Source of the DNA: CAYPHJ01 sp964410485
Lineage (GTDB): Bacteria; Desulfobacterota; Binatia; UBA9968
NCBI GenBank assembly: GCA_964410485.1
Contig: CAYPHJ010000051.1
Coordinates: 1 to 31,150 of the forward strand
Length of the DNA stretch: 31,150 bases
Direction of reading: 5' to 3'
How positions within the stretch are numbered: position 1 is the first letter of the stretch; the number at the start of each line of letters is the position of its first letter. Shown in pieces: positions 23,315-31,150 of this stretch. Under the pieces are notes generated by a model. It had not been told where the DNA came from. It saw only the letters and a program-made list of their open reading frames with translations, and did no database searches. The translations under genes and the position numbers were made by a program.

Positions 23315-25249
23315 ATGGATCATTCTGGAGAGTTTGAAAAAATTATAAAAAAAGATCGCGACCTACACCACGCCCGATCGTGGACAGGAAACCTGCTCGG
23401 GTATCTGGAGAAGGTGAAAGATGACCCCACGGTCGCCAAACTATCGCACGCCCGGCTCTACGACGTGATCATGAAAGCGGGCGTTGAAGACATTCAAGAA
23501 AGCGGCGATCTGCATGTCAAACGCCTGTATAAAGACGAATCGGTCAAGGTTTACGACTTCTTTGCCGACGAATTCTTCGGCATCGAAAAAACGATCGCGC
23601 AAATCGTACGCTATTTTCACGCCGCTTCGTTAAAAGGGGAAGAAAGCCGACAAGTGCTCTACCTCATGGGACCGGTGGGCTCCGGCAAGAGCTCGCTCGT
23701 TGAAAAGCTGCATCGCGGACTGGAAGTAAGCGAGCCCTGCTATGCCATCGAAGGTTGCCCCATGTTCGAGGAGCCTCTTCATCTTATCCCGCGCCATCTG
23801 CGAAAAGAATTCGAAAAGATGTTAGGCGTCCATATCGAAGGCGATCTCTGTCCGGTGTGCCGTTTTCGACTGAAGGAAGAATTCGGTGGTAGGTACGAAG
23901 AGGTGCCCGTTTCGACCGTTCAGTTCTCGAAGCGTGGTCGTGTCGGTATCGGCGTAGTACCGCCTGTGGATCCCAACAACCAGGACACCTCTGTGTTAAT
24001 CGGCAGCGAAGATATCTCAAAGTTGGATCTTTATTCTGAAGGCGACCCGCGCGTCTTGGAATTGAACGGCGCGCTGAATATCGGTAATCGGGGGATCGTG
24101 GAGTTCATTGAGGTCTTCAAAAACGAGATCGAATATCTGCACTGTATGATTACCGCCACGCAGGAAAAAGTTGTCCCGGCGCCCGGGAGACACGGCCTGG
24201 TCTATGTGGATACGGTCATCGTCGCCCATTCGAACGAAGCGGAATGGCAGAAGTTCAAGTCCGATCACACCAATGAGGCCATTCTGGACCGGATCGTCGT
24301 GGTCCGAGTGCCGTACAACTTGAGGTTGTCCGAGGAAGTCAAAATTTATCAGAAGATCATCCGCAATTCCGATTTCCGAGCTCACGTTGCACCTCATACG
24401 TTGGAAATCGCTTCCATGTTCGCGATCCTTTCGCGTCTCGAACCGACCAACAAGTGCGATCTGATGACCAAGCTCAAGCTCTACAACGGTGAAGAAGTCA
24501 TTGAGAAAGGGCGTACAAAAAAGGTCGATGTGCAGGAGTTACGCGACGCTTCGAAACGCGAGGGCATGTCCGGCATCTCCACGAGGTTTATCATGAAGGC
24601 GCTGGACAATGCCTTATCTGACAATACGGCGGGCAACTGCATCAATCCGATCAACGTGCGGGAGGCGTTCATTAACATGGTGAAAGAGGCCGATCTATCC
24701 GACGACACGCGCAAGCAGTATCTGGAATTCCTCCAGGACACGTTGCACAAAGAGTACCTGGAGATTCTCGAAAAAGAGATCACCCGCGCTTTTGTGTATT
24801 CCTATCATGAGCAAGCCGAAGTGCTCTTCCAAAACTATCTTGACCACGCGGAAGCTTACGTGAACAAGAGTAAAGTCAAGGATCGCAACACCAGGGAAGA
24901 GCTCCCTCCCGATGAAAGTTTCATGAAGTCTATCGAGGAACAAATCGCCATTATCGGGTCCGCCGCCGATGGTTTTCGTCAAGAGGTGATCGCATATCTA
25001 TGGGCAGCGAACCGTCGCGGCGAGAAGATCGACTTTCAGAGCTACGAACCTCTCAAGGAGGCGATCGAGAAAAAGCTGATCACATCCGTGCGAGATTTGA
25101 GCCGCGTTATCACGAAAGCCCGAATGCGCGATGAGGAGCAAACTGAAAAATACAACACGATGGTGAAGAATCTTCTCGAGAACGGCTATTGCCACAGCTG
25201 TGTGGATGTTGTTCTGAAATACGCGGCAAACAACCTGTGGAAAGACTGA
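23315..25249 (+). CDS. prkA: PrkA serine protein kinase / AAA+ protein (YeaG)
   Basis: A 644-residue protein of the PrkA family, matching the roughly 640 residues of E. coli YeaG. The N-terminal AAA+-like domain carries the Walker A GPVGSGKS at residues 119-126 and a Cys-rich CPVCRFR segment; the Walker B/sensor region includes IVEFIEVFKNE and YVDTVIVAHSNEAEW. The C-terminal PrkA domain (about 430-644) contains GISTRFIMKALDNAL and RDEEQTEKYNTMVKNLLENGYCHSC. GGGAGG upstream supports the ATG start. It leads the conserved stress operon prkA-yeaH-spoVR. In other bacteria this protein is tied to stationary-phase, nitrogen-starvation or sporulation responses; whether it acts as kinase or AAA protease is debated. 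Confidence 0.95.
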   Translation: MDHSGEFEKIIKKDRDLHHARSWTGNLLGYLEKVKDDPTVAKLSHARLYDVIMKAGVEDIQESGDLHVKRLYKDESVKVYDFFADEFFGIEKTIAQIVRYFHAASLKGEESRQVLYLMGPVGSGKSSLVEKLHRGLEVSEPCYAIEGCPMFEEPLHLIPRHLRKEFEKMLGVHIEGDLCPVCRFRLKEEFGGRYEEVPVSTVQFSKRGRVGIGVVPPVDPNNQDTSVLIGSEDISKLDLYSEGDPRVLELNGALNIGNRGIVEFIEVFKNEIEYLHCMITATQEKVVPAPGRHGLVYVDTVIVAHSNEAEWQKFKSDHTNEAILDRIVVVRVPYNLRLSEEVKIYQKIIRNSDFRAHVAPHTLEIASMFAILSRLEPTNKCDLMTKLKLYNGEEVIEKGRTKKVDVQELRDASKREGMSGISTRFIMKALDNALSDNTAGNCINPINVREAFINMVKEADLSDDTRKQYLEFLQDTLHKEYLEILEKEITRAFVYSYHEQAEVLFQNYLDHAEAYVNKSKVKDRNTREELPPDESFMKSIEEQIAIIGSAADGFRQEVIAYLWAANRRGEKIDFQSYEPLKEAIEKKLITSVRDLSRVITKARMRDEEQTEKYNTMVKNLLENGYCHSCVDVVLKYAANNLWKD

Positions 25250-25277
25250 TGAGCTGACTGCTGCAGAAAATCCCCTT

Positions 25278-25356
25278 GCTCCTCCCTTGTCAAAGGAGGA
25301 CATTGCCGACGAGGAACCTTCCTCCTCCTCTGGACCGAAGTCGAAGGGAGGGGAGC
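25278..25356 (+). repeat. Inverted repeats between prkA and yeaH with alternative pairings
   Basis: GCTCCTCCCTT (25278-25288) can pair with AAGGGA-GG-GGAGC (25344-25356), an 11-pair stem with a two-base bulge enclosing 55 bases. The same left arm can instead form a local hairpin, CCTCCCTT (25281-25288) with AAAGGAGG (25292-25299). The two folds exclude each other. The right arm is the strongest Shine-Dalgarno-like sequence near yeaH. The element also resembles dispersed intergenic repeats of the CCTCCC...GGGAGG type. Confidence 0.5.
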
Positions 25357-25376
25357 TTTTTCGATGAAAGCGGCCG

Positions 25377-26558
25377 ATGGACACCATTTTTCGAACCTAT
25401 CATCCCTCTTCCGGACAACGTAGCGATCGCAGTGCCGGAGACCGGCTGCGCCACCGTCAGAAAGTCCGCGAATCGATTCGCAATAACATTGCTGACATCA
25501 TCGCGGAGGAATCGATCATCGGTAAGGACAACAATCGAATCGTCAAAGTACCGATTCGGGGTGTTAAGGAATTTCGCTTCGTCTACGGGGAAAATACGCC
25601 CGGCGTAGGACAAGGCGGCGACGGCGAAGTCCAGCCCGGCCAGTCAGTGGGTAAGGGCAAGGACGCAGCTCAGGGGCATCAGGCCGGAGACCGCCCCGGC
25701 GTAGACTACTACGAAACCGAAGTTACACTCGATGAAATCATCGATCTCATGTTCGAGGATCTGGAGTTGCCGGATCTGGATCGTAAGCACCTCCGGCAGA
25801 TGGAAATTGAGCGCCTGTTCCGTCAAAAGGGATACAGAAAAAAAGGCATCCGGGTGCGGCTCGACAAAAAACGCACCGCTCGGTCCCGCGTAAAGCGTAA
25901 AAAAGCCGCCCAGCGGATCGATGTTCCGGGTTTGCGTTCGGAAAGATTTCCCTTTCATAAAGACGACCTCAGGTATCATCACACGGTCACCGAAACGCGC
26001 CGGGAGTCCAATGCCGTGGTTTTGTGCATTATGGACACATCGGGTTCGATGGATACGATGAAAAAATACCTGGCACGCAGTTTTTTCTTTCTGCTCTATC
26101 GTTTTCTCTGTACGCGCTATCAGAATGTGGAAATCGTCTTTATCGCTCATCATACCGAGGCACGGGAGGTCACGGAAGAAGAATTTTTCCACAAGGGAGA
26201 ATCCGGCGGAACTTTCATCTCCTCGGGGTACACAAAAGCGTTGGAGATCATCTACGAGCGGTATCATCCGGGTCTGTGGAATGTCTACGCTTTTCATTGT
26301 TCCGACGGCGATAATTTCGAATCGGATAACCCGGCGGCCCTTAAGGCAGCAAAAGAGCTCGCCCAAATCGCTAACCTGTTCGGCTATGGGGAAATCAAGC
26401 CTCTGGGCGCCGGCTACTATGGCAGCAGCATGATCCAGTTTTTCTCACAGATTCAGGACCCCAATTTTCAGACGGTCCAAATCCAACGAAAAGAAGATAT
26501 CTGGCCTTCCTTTAAAGTCTTCCTCAGCAAAGACCGCGTTCGAGACGACGCGGCCTGA
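25377..26558 (+). CDS. yeaH: YeaH, DUF444 family protein with von Willebrand A-like domain
   Basis: DUF444 protein of 393 residues, usual partner of PrkA. The N terminus IFRTYHPSSGQRSDRSAGDR and the EESIIGKDNNRIVKVPIRG block are characteristic. A Gly/Gln-rich linker (about 75-105) is followed by YYETEVTLDEIIDLMFEDLELP, and then a VWA-like domain with the MIDAS motif DTSGSM starting at Asp220. GAGYYGSS and RKEDIWPSFKVFLSKD end the protein. The ATG at 25377 is forced: an in-frame stop lies at 25365-25367. It has no good ribosome binding site of its own. It is 16 bases upstream of spoVR. Confidence 0.94.
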   Translation: MDTIFRTYHPSSGQRSDRSAGDRLRHRQKVRESIRNNIADIIAEESIIGKDNNRIVKVPIRGVKEFRFVYGENTPGVGQGGDGEVQPGQSVGKGKDAAQGHQAGDRPGVDYYETEVTLDEIIDLMFEDLELPDLDRKHLRQMEIERLFRQKGYRKKGIRVRLDKKRTARSRVKRKKAAQRIDVPGLRSERFPFHKDDLRYHHTVTETRRESNAVVLCIMDTSGSMDTMKKYLARSFFFLLYRFLCTRYQNVEIVFIAHHTEAREVTEEEFFHKGESGGTFISSGYTKALEIIYERYHPGLWNVYAFHCSDGDNFESDNPAALKAAKELAQIANLFGYGEIKPLGAGYYGSSMIQFFSQIQDPNFQTVQIQRKEDIWPSFKVFLSKDRVRDDAA

Positions 26559-26574
26559 CCGGAAATACGGAGAC

Positions 26575-28005
26575 ATGTCCAGCACTTTTTCCATAGAGGA
26601 TCTGCAAGACTGGAATCGGCGGGTTGTTGATTTAGTAGAGCGATACGGCCTGGACCCTTACACTCAGGAGTTCGAAATCTGCGATTATGAACAAATGCTG
26701 TCTTATATGGTGTACTCGGGCATGCCATCCCATTATCCCCACTGGTCCTACGGCAAGTCCTACGAGAAGCTAAAAACACTCTACGATTATGGCCTGAGCG
26801 GACTTCCGTACGAGATGGTCATCAATTCCAATCCTTGCATTGCCTACTTAATGCGGGATAACAGTTTAGCGCTGCAAATTATCACCATAGCGCACGTTTA
26901 TGGTCATAATGACTTTTTCAAGAATAACTTTACTTTCAAGTCAATAAGAGCCGAATATACCATTGAAATATTTAAAACACATGCCAACCGAGTGCGCAGC
27001 TATATCGAAGATCCCAGTATCGGACTGGAAAAGGTCGAGCGCATTCTGGATGCCGCTCATGCCTTGTCTCTACAATGCCGGCGCAATCTCGCGATACGAA
27101 AACAAACCGAAGAGGAACAACGTGAGGCAAAGCTAGAGGAGTCAAAGCCCTCATACGATGAATTTCAATCGATTCATCGCCGTCAAGACTGGAATCCGCC
27201 GGATCTCACCAAGGTCCCTCTGTATGCCGAAGAGGATATACTCCTGTTCATCCGCGATCACAATCCTCGCTTGATCGAGTGGGAGAAGGATCTTTTGACC
27301 ATTGTCCACGAACAGGCCCAATACTTCATCCCGCAGATTGAGACGAAGATTATGAACGAAGGCTGGGCAAGTTTTTGGCACAAAAGAATTCTCGACCATC
27401 TGGATTTGCCACAGGATTTGAGGCTCGAGTTCATCGTTCGCCACTCGCAGGTTTTGACACCCCATCCCGGGGGGATCAATCCTTACCATATCGGAATGAA
27501 AATCTGGGAAGACATCGAAAAGCGCTGGGACACGCCAACTCCAACCAACGACAACGACTCCCCGCGCAAGGCCAAGAGTGGAATGGAAAAACTGTTTGAA
27601 GTCCGAGAGGTCGAGCGAGACACGTCCTTTCTGCGGCGCTACTTGACCGAAGAGCTGATCCGGGAACTTAATTTGTTCGAGTACCAAACACGGGGCAACG
27701 AACAGGTGGTTAGCCAGGTCGCCGACGAGGATGGCTGGCGCTCTATCAAACAGACCTTGATTCAAAACGTCGGGACCGGAACTATACCGGTCATCAAAGT
27801 TGAAGACGCGGACTACAACCAAAACCGCACGCTGCTTCTCAAGCATTATCATGATGGAAGGGATCTCCAGCTCGAGTACGCGGAAAAAACCCTCCAGTAT
27901 GTGAGGCAGTTGTGGGGTTGGGACGTTGCGTTGGAAACAATTATCAACGAAAAACCTTCTCTACTCTGCTTCTCAGGCGACAAACTCGTCATCAAGCCCG
28001 TTTAG
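26575..28005 (+). CDS. ycgB: SpoVR family protein (YcgB)
   Basis: Third gene of the stress operon. The 476-residue protein has the SpoVR hallmarks YPHWSYGKSYEKLKTLY (about 60-76), MVINSNPCIAYLM, IAHVYGHNDFFKNN (His/Asp-rich, about 103-116), the NEGWASFWHK block near residue 262, and GGINPYHIGMKIWEDIE. SpoVR family proteins are linked to spore cortex formation in Bacillus and, in Gram-negatives, to stationary-phase and stress survival together with PrkA and YeaH. The ATG is 16 bases after the yeaH stop with GGAGA upstream. The biochemical activity of the family is not settled. Confidence 0.94.
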   Translation: MSSTFSIEDLQDWNRRVVDLVERYGLDPYTQEFEICDYEQMLSYMVYSGMPSHYPHWSYGKSYEKLKTLYDYGLSGLPYEMVINSNPCIAYLMRDNSLALQIITIAHVYGHNDFFKNNFTFKSIRAEYTIEIFKTHANRVRSYIEDPSIGLEKVERILDAAHALSLQCRRNLAIRKQTEEEQREAKLEESKPSYDEFQSIHRRQDWNPPDLTKVPLYAEEDILLFIRDHNPRLIEWEKDLLTIVHEQAQYFIPQIETKIMNEGWASFWHKRILDHLDLPQDLRLEFIVRHSQVLTPHPGGINPYHIGMKIWEDIEKRWDTPTPTNDNDSPRKAKSGMEKLFEVREVERDTSFLRRYLTEELIRELNLFEYQTRGNEQVVSQVADEDGWRSIKQTLIQNVGTGTIPVIKVEDADYNQNRTLLLKHYHDGRDLQLEYAEKTLQYVRQLWGWDVALETIINEKPSLLCFSGDKLVIKPV

Positions 28006-28085
28006 TTGCGCGCTTTCGATTCAGCTTACTTCGATTGCTAAAGCACCGGGAGTCGTGTATCTCTAATGTCCTTCCGACTTTCCCG

Positions 28086-29195
28086 ATGAAACCACAAGAC
28101 GAATTGCACGCTATTCAAGCGTGCATTACCAACACGCTGAATCCCGAGGACGTTCAAAACCGGCGCCTGGCAGGCGTGATTGGCGAATTTCCCTCCCGTT
28201 ATTCCAAAAGTCCGGCGTTGTGGAATGGCGCTTTTAAATTGCTAGGCATCGATGCAGTTTATCTCCCTTTTGACGTCAGCACGAAACGATTGAAGCAATT
28301 CACATCGCTCCTGAAAGATACAACTAGGCTGCTGGGAGCCAACGTGACCGTGCCGCATAAAGTCAAGATTCTGCAATACCTCGACGAACTTGATCTTGGC
28401 GCCGCCCGCCTGCAAGCGGTCAATACCATCGTGCGCACCACCGGCGGTCGGCTTATCGGTTACAACACCGACGGCGAAGGATTTCTTCATAGCCTTGTCA
28501 GAGCACAGCCGGAGCAAACCAAGAGCTTTATGGAATCGCTGAAAGACATCGACGTGTTGCTTCTTGGCGCCGGTGGATCCGCGCGTGCGGTGGCGTTTCA
28601 CTTGGCGGATGAGTTGGGACGCGGTCGGCTTGTGATCTGCAACCGCACTCTGGAGCGTGCGCTGGCTTTGGCGGGCGAAATTCGCAAGACCGGGCACAGT
28701 GCTCTCGCAATCACCGAGGAAGATCTCTCTCATTGGGCGGAAAAAGTGCAATTGATTGTCAACAGCACAACCAAAGGACAAAGCGGATTGCAAACAATCG
28801 CCGGTAAAGTCGTTTCCTTCGAGCCCTATTCCTCTCTCGCTCCCGCTCATCCGCCTCCCGCGCGCCAGTCGGACTACGGCAAGGCGGATTCTCTCGAAAC
28901 AGACACGAAAGCCCGTGCCGATATTCAAGCCAATAACGAGCTATCCCTTCGCATTGCAAGCGCCGTTCCGCCGGACGTACGTTTTTACGACTTGATCTAC
29001 TCTCCTGAGGAGACGGTTTTTCTGCGCCACGCCAGATTAACGGGGCATCCCACGATGAACGGGAAAGCGATGATCATCAATCAAGCAGCCATCGCCTTCT
29101 GCTGGAGGATTTGCCGCGCTGAGCTTCAAGCCAGGGGACTGGACAGTCCCGATACCTACCAGCGCATTCTCGAAACGATGTACAGCGCCTGGTAG
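28086..29195 (+). CDS. aroE: Shikimate 5-dehydrogenase (AroE) family, enlarged by an insertion
   Basis: NADP-dependent reductase of 3-dehydroshikimate in aromatic amino acid synthesis. Substrate-site motifs YSKSPALWN, NVTVPHK (catalytic Lys) and NTDGEGF (catalytic Asp) are present, as are the NADP loop LLLGAGGSARAVAF, the CNRTLERA loop, NSTTKG, FYDLIYSP and NGKAMIINQAAIAF. I start at the ATG at 28086; the open frame runs back into spoVR but that part is not AroE-like. The product is 369 residues against the usual 270-290. The extra length is an N-terminal extension of about 30 residues and about 50 residues inserted between NSTTKG (225-230) and FYDLIYSP (about 299-306). The start has no clear ribosome binding site. 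Confidence 0.9.
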   Translation: MKPQDELHAIQACITNTLNPEDVQNRRLAGVIGEFPSRYSKSPALWNGAFKLLGIDAVYLPFDVSTKRLKQFTSLLKDTTRLLGANVTVPHKVKILQYLDELDLGAARLQAVNTIVRTTGGRLIGYNTDGEGFLHSLVRAQPEQTKSFMESLKDIDVLLLGAGGSARAVAFHLADELGRGRLVICNRTLERALALAGEIRKTGHSALAITEEDLSHWAEKVQLIVNSTTKGQSGLQTIAGKVVSFEPYSSLAPAHPPPARQSDYGKADSLETDTKARADIQANNELSLRIASAVPPDVRFYDLIYSPEETVFLRHARLTGHPTMNGKAMIINQAAIAFCWRICRAELQARGLDSPDTYQRILETMYSAW

Positions 29196-29201
29196 AGATG
29201 G

Positions 29202-29224
29202 CCGAACGGACTACGCAGGTTCGG
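29202..29224. terminator. Hairpin between convergent aroE and the membrane protein gene
   Basis: CCGAAC (29202-29207) pairs perfectly with GTTCGG (29219-29224) around an 11-base loop, seven bases after the aroE stop and just before the end of the convergent gene. There is no U run on either strand, so terminator activity is uncertain. Confidence 0.3.
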
Positions 29225-29241
29225 TAAGCAGACATGTCGTT

Positions 29242-29832
29242 TCACAGCCGGCCGGGTTTTTTCTTGTAAGACAATAAAGCGATTACGGGTAATACCACTC
29301 CGGCGGCGATCAGCAACACACTCGTTGAAACCGGCAAGATGAAAGTTCGACGCGTTTCTACAAACGTGCGGACTAACTCCTCAAACCCACTGGGTTTCTG
29401 TGCCAGCGCCCCTCCAATCGAGGCAGTAAAAACCAAAAAAACAAAACCTCCGAGCGCAAGCGCAACACCCCAAATGGCCAGCCCTGGTTGTGCCCAGACG
29501 CGCTTCCCCGAGAAAAGTCGCAGCAAAAGGAATCCTGTCCAGAACGAAAACGCCATGAAGGAAGCAAAGATCTTGTTTTGAACGATCGCGCCATGAAGAA
29601 ATGCCTCGAGCGGCCATTGACGAAACCCGGACACAATGCTGAAGAGAATCATCGGAGTACCGATGGCTGCTCCAAAAAGGACAACCGCATCAGCTGCGTC
29701 AGCGAGTCGAGCATGCCGTTCGCGACCAACAAAAGCAACGAAAGCCAGAATGACCGTCGCCATAGTCACGAGCACGAGCATACCCGTGGTCATCTCCACG
29801 ACGATTGTGTGAATTGCCCTTGCGCGGTCCAT
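29242..29832 (-). CDS. Four-helix membrane protein coupled to the heme-domain protein
   Basis: From the ATG at 29832 the product has 196 residues with about four to five membrane helices (roughly residues 12-38, 48-70, 84-106, 115-140 and 165-190). Histidines near helix ends (ARAIHTIVVEM, AFLHGAIVQNK) could bind heme, and the overall layout is loosely like DUF2231 membrane proteins; neither is certain. AAGGAGG lies just upstream. The start overlaps the stop of the upstream heme-domain gene (ATGATG), so the two are translationally coupled and probably form a complex, with this protein as membrane partner. The frame is open farther upstream but that part overlaps the neighbouring gene. Confidence 0.72.
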   Translation of the reverse strand: MDRARAIHTIVVEMTTGMLVLVTMATVILAFVAFVGRERHARLADAADAVVLFGAAIGTPMILFSIVSGFRQWPLEAFLHGAIVQNKIFASFMAFSFWTGFLLLRLFSGKRVWAQPGLAIWGVALALGGFVFLVFTASIGGALAQKPSGFEELVRTFVETRRTFILPVSTSVLLIAAGVVLPVIALLSYKKKPGRL

Positions 29833-31150
29833 CATTCCCTCCTTCTGGCGGCGATCACCCCGGCTAATGAGAGACCAGCAGCAAAGGTCACCCCCGCGGC
29901 AACCGTCAGATACCAATTTTGCTGGATTTCATCCCGTAACTCGTGCTCCGCTGAATACAGCCCTAAAAGTTGCGGCGTATGACAGGCGCCACAAGCCTGT
30001 CCCTCCAAAACGCCCGCCGCGCCCGCGTGGGCTGAGCTCACCAGCCAATTCCAAGTCACCTGGCCAGGGTAGAAAAGTGCAACGGTTGTCCACGGAATGT
30101 CTTCCCAGGGAGGCTCGCTTGCGCGAAAAGGACGCGCTGTGAGCTCGGCTTCGACTCCCATCCCAAGCGCCAAAGGGAGCGAGACGTAGTGCCAGCGGCT
30201 TCCCGTGTAGTCCTTGTGAACGGCAAAGGCAATAGTGTAGCGCCTGCGGTCCCGTAGAGCCTTGTCATCAGGATTGCCCGTATCGAGAAGGCGCGTCATC
30301 TCCACCTGCCACCTGCCTTCCTGCCAGACTCCCTTACCGGTAATGTCTCCGCGGCTCCCATCGGGAACTCTCAACAGGCGGCGCGGGATTGTATCTCCTT
30401 CCTTCCAGGGATGAGCGGGATCGAAGGGTTGGGCCAGCCCTTCAGTAATATAATAAATATCTTTTTGGTCGAGGTTCTGATTTCTGACGTCCTCCCACTT
30501 GAGAGCGACAAATCCGACCTTAGCGGGATCATACATGAATCTGGGTTGCCTCTTTTCCGGATCCCAGTTGTCCGGAAAGGCGCTCCGCCCCTCGTCCGCA
30601 TGCCGATAATCGAGCACCCACATGTCGTCGGCATAACCAATGGGGTTTCCCCTGTGCGAGCGCCACATCCAGAGATCGAGAAATACGCCGGCCTTGCGCA
30701 GCGCCGCCAGTTCTTCTTCGGAACGCACGCTGCGCCAATCCTCATCGGCGCGCGTCTCAGGAATATATTTCCTGACATCGCTCTGCTTCAGCTTCGCACC
30801 AATGTAGGGGTGCTTTCGCACCTCATCTGCTGGCGCCTGGTTCGAGAGGAACCGCATCTCCTCGTGCACCGTCACATACGCCCCGGCGCTATCGAAGTAA
30901 CGAACGCTCCCGTCATCGAGAAGAAAGCTGACCCGGTCCTCATAGAGCCGCTGCGGATGAATCCCAGGCGACGAACCCTGGGTTGTCACCCATTTCCCTT
31001 CCTGGAAGTGAATGTAGTCGTGATAAACGTTTTCTTTGTTAGCTGGCCATTCAAACCGGAAAAAGACTCGCTCCGCGTTATAAGCCACCTTGACCTTGAG
31101 CTCCGTGTTGAGCTCTTCGGGTATGAAGAAATTCTTCCGCTCCTGCGCAC
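29832..31150 (-). CDS. Ethylbenzene dehydrogenase/DMSO reductase gamma-type heme-binding protein with CxxCH (5' end beyond window)
   Basis: The frame is open to the window edge, so the N terminus is missing; codons upstream of a GTG at 31088 (reading ...NTELKVKVAYNAERVFFRFEW) continue the domain. Conserved-looking stretches such as FLDLWMWRSHRGNPIGYADD, WQEGRWQVEMTRLL and YTIAFAVHKDY are those of the EB_dh (cytochrome c-552/DMSO reductase-like) heme-b domain. Near the C terminus a c-type heme site CGACH lies at about 29979-29993, followed by one membrane helix (YLTVAAGVTFAAGLSLAGVI) and the tail AARRRE. This indicates an outward-facing, membrane-anchored electron carrier with one b-type and one c-type heme. 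A cytochrome complex or molybdoenzyme may be encoded beyond the window. Confidence 0.8.
   Translation of the reverse strand, partial: AQERKNFFIPEELNTELKVKVAYNAERVFFRFEWPANKENVYHDYIHFQEGKWVTTQGSSPGIHPQRLYEDRVSFLLDDGSVRYFDSAGAYVTVHEEMRFLSNQAPADEVRKHPYIGAKLKQSDVRKYIPETRADEDWRSVRSEEELAALRKAGVFLDLWMWRSHRGNPIGYADDMWVLDYRHADEGRSAFPDNWDPEKRQPRFMYDPAKVGFVALKWEDVRNQNLDQKDIYYITEGLAQPFDPAHPWKEGDTIPRRLLRVPDGSRGDITGKGVWQEGRWQVEMTRLLDTGNPDDKALRDRRRYTIAFAVHKDYTGSRWHYVSLPLALGMGVEAELTARPFRASEPPWEDIPWTTVALFYPGQVTWNWLVSSAHAGAAGVLEGQACGACHTPQLLGLYSAEHELRDEIQQNWYLTVAAGVTFAAGLSLAGVIAARRRE

Noticed and set aside
23038..23337. 99-codon open frame upstream of prkA as a full gene
   Set aside because: It overlaps the prkA start, its first third has no recognisable motif, and the region is better read as a leader; only its possible small sub-frames are reported.

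Overview
The window is about 31 kb of ordinary-looking chromosomal DNA of intermediate GC from a Gram-negative, respiring bacterium. The evidence is a polyprenyl diphosphate synthase next to a UbiE/MenG methyltransferase (quinone synthesis), a NuoB subunit, a pyruvate dehydrogenase of the homodimeric AceE type, a PrkA/YeaH/SpoVR stress operon, and a heme-binding protein of the ethylbenzene dehydrogenase gamma type. The gene mix is reminiscent of environmental deltaproteobacteria-like, NC10 or Binatota-like lineages, but the sequence alone does not fix the taxon. I see no phage, transposase, integrase, rRNA or CRISPR array.

Layout. 0.1-2.7 kb (+): isoprenoid quinone genes (polyprenyl synthase, UbiE/MenG) followed by an unknown eight-helix membrane protein. 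2.7-4.2 kb (-): a small OB-fold-like protein, a solitary NuoB and a cold shock protein with a good promoter and a long leader. 4.5-7.1 kb: a ThrB-type kinase, a small membrane protein, an ApaH/PrpE-like phosphatase and a tRNA with anticodon CAT. 7.1-14.6 kb: a lipoate-protein-ligase-like gene divergent from an aceE-aceF-lpd operon that runs on into an M20 peptidase. 14.7-17.4 kb: an AlbA_2/ATPase regulator and an O-methyltransferase separated by an array of GTTCAA half-sites. 17.5-19.3 kb: a BFD-like [2Fe-2S]/zinc-ribbon protein with no conventional start codon, converging on a diiron ferritin-like protein plus VOC protein pair. 19.4-22.8 kb (-): a large orphan sensor histidine kinase and a specialised NusG paralog. 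22.9-28.0 kb (+): prkA-yeaH-spoVR with a long structured leader. 28.1-29.2 kb: an enlarged AroE. 29.2-31.15 kb (-): a membrane protein and a truncated-by-window heme protein whose reading frames overlap.

Functional links. The lipoate ligase homologue shares a 61-bp divergent intergenic region with the pyruvate dehydrogenase operon whose E2 needs lipoylation, a plausible enzyme/maturation module. PrkA, YeaH and SpoVR form a widely conserved stress-response trio. The quinone genes, NuoB and the heme protein all point to membrane respiration but are not one operon. The most unusual observations are the BFD-zinc ribbon gene that can only be complete if translation starts at a non-AUG codon, the alternative folds and overlapping small ORF between prkA and yeaH, the GTTCAA array, the insertion in AroE, and the heme-b-domain/CxxCH protein with its coupled membrane partner.
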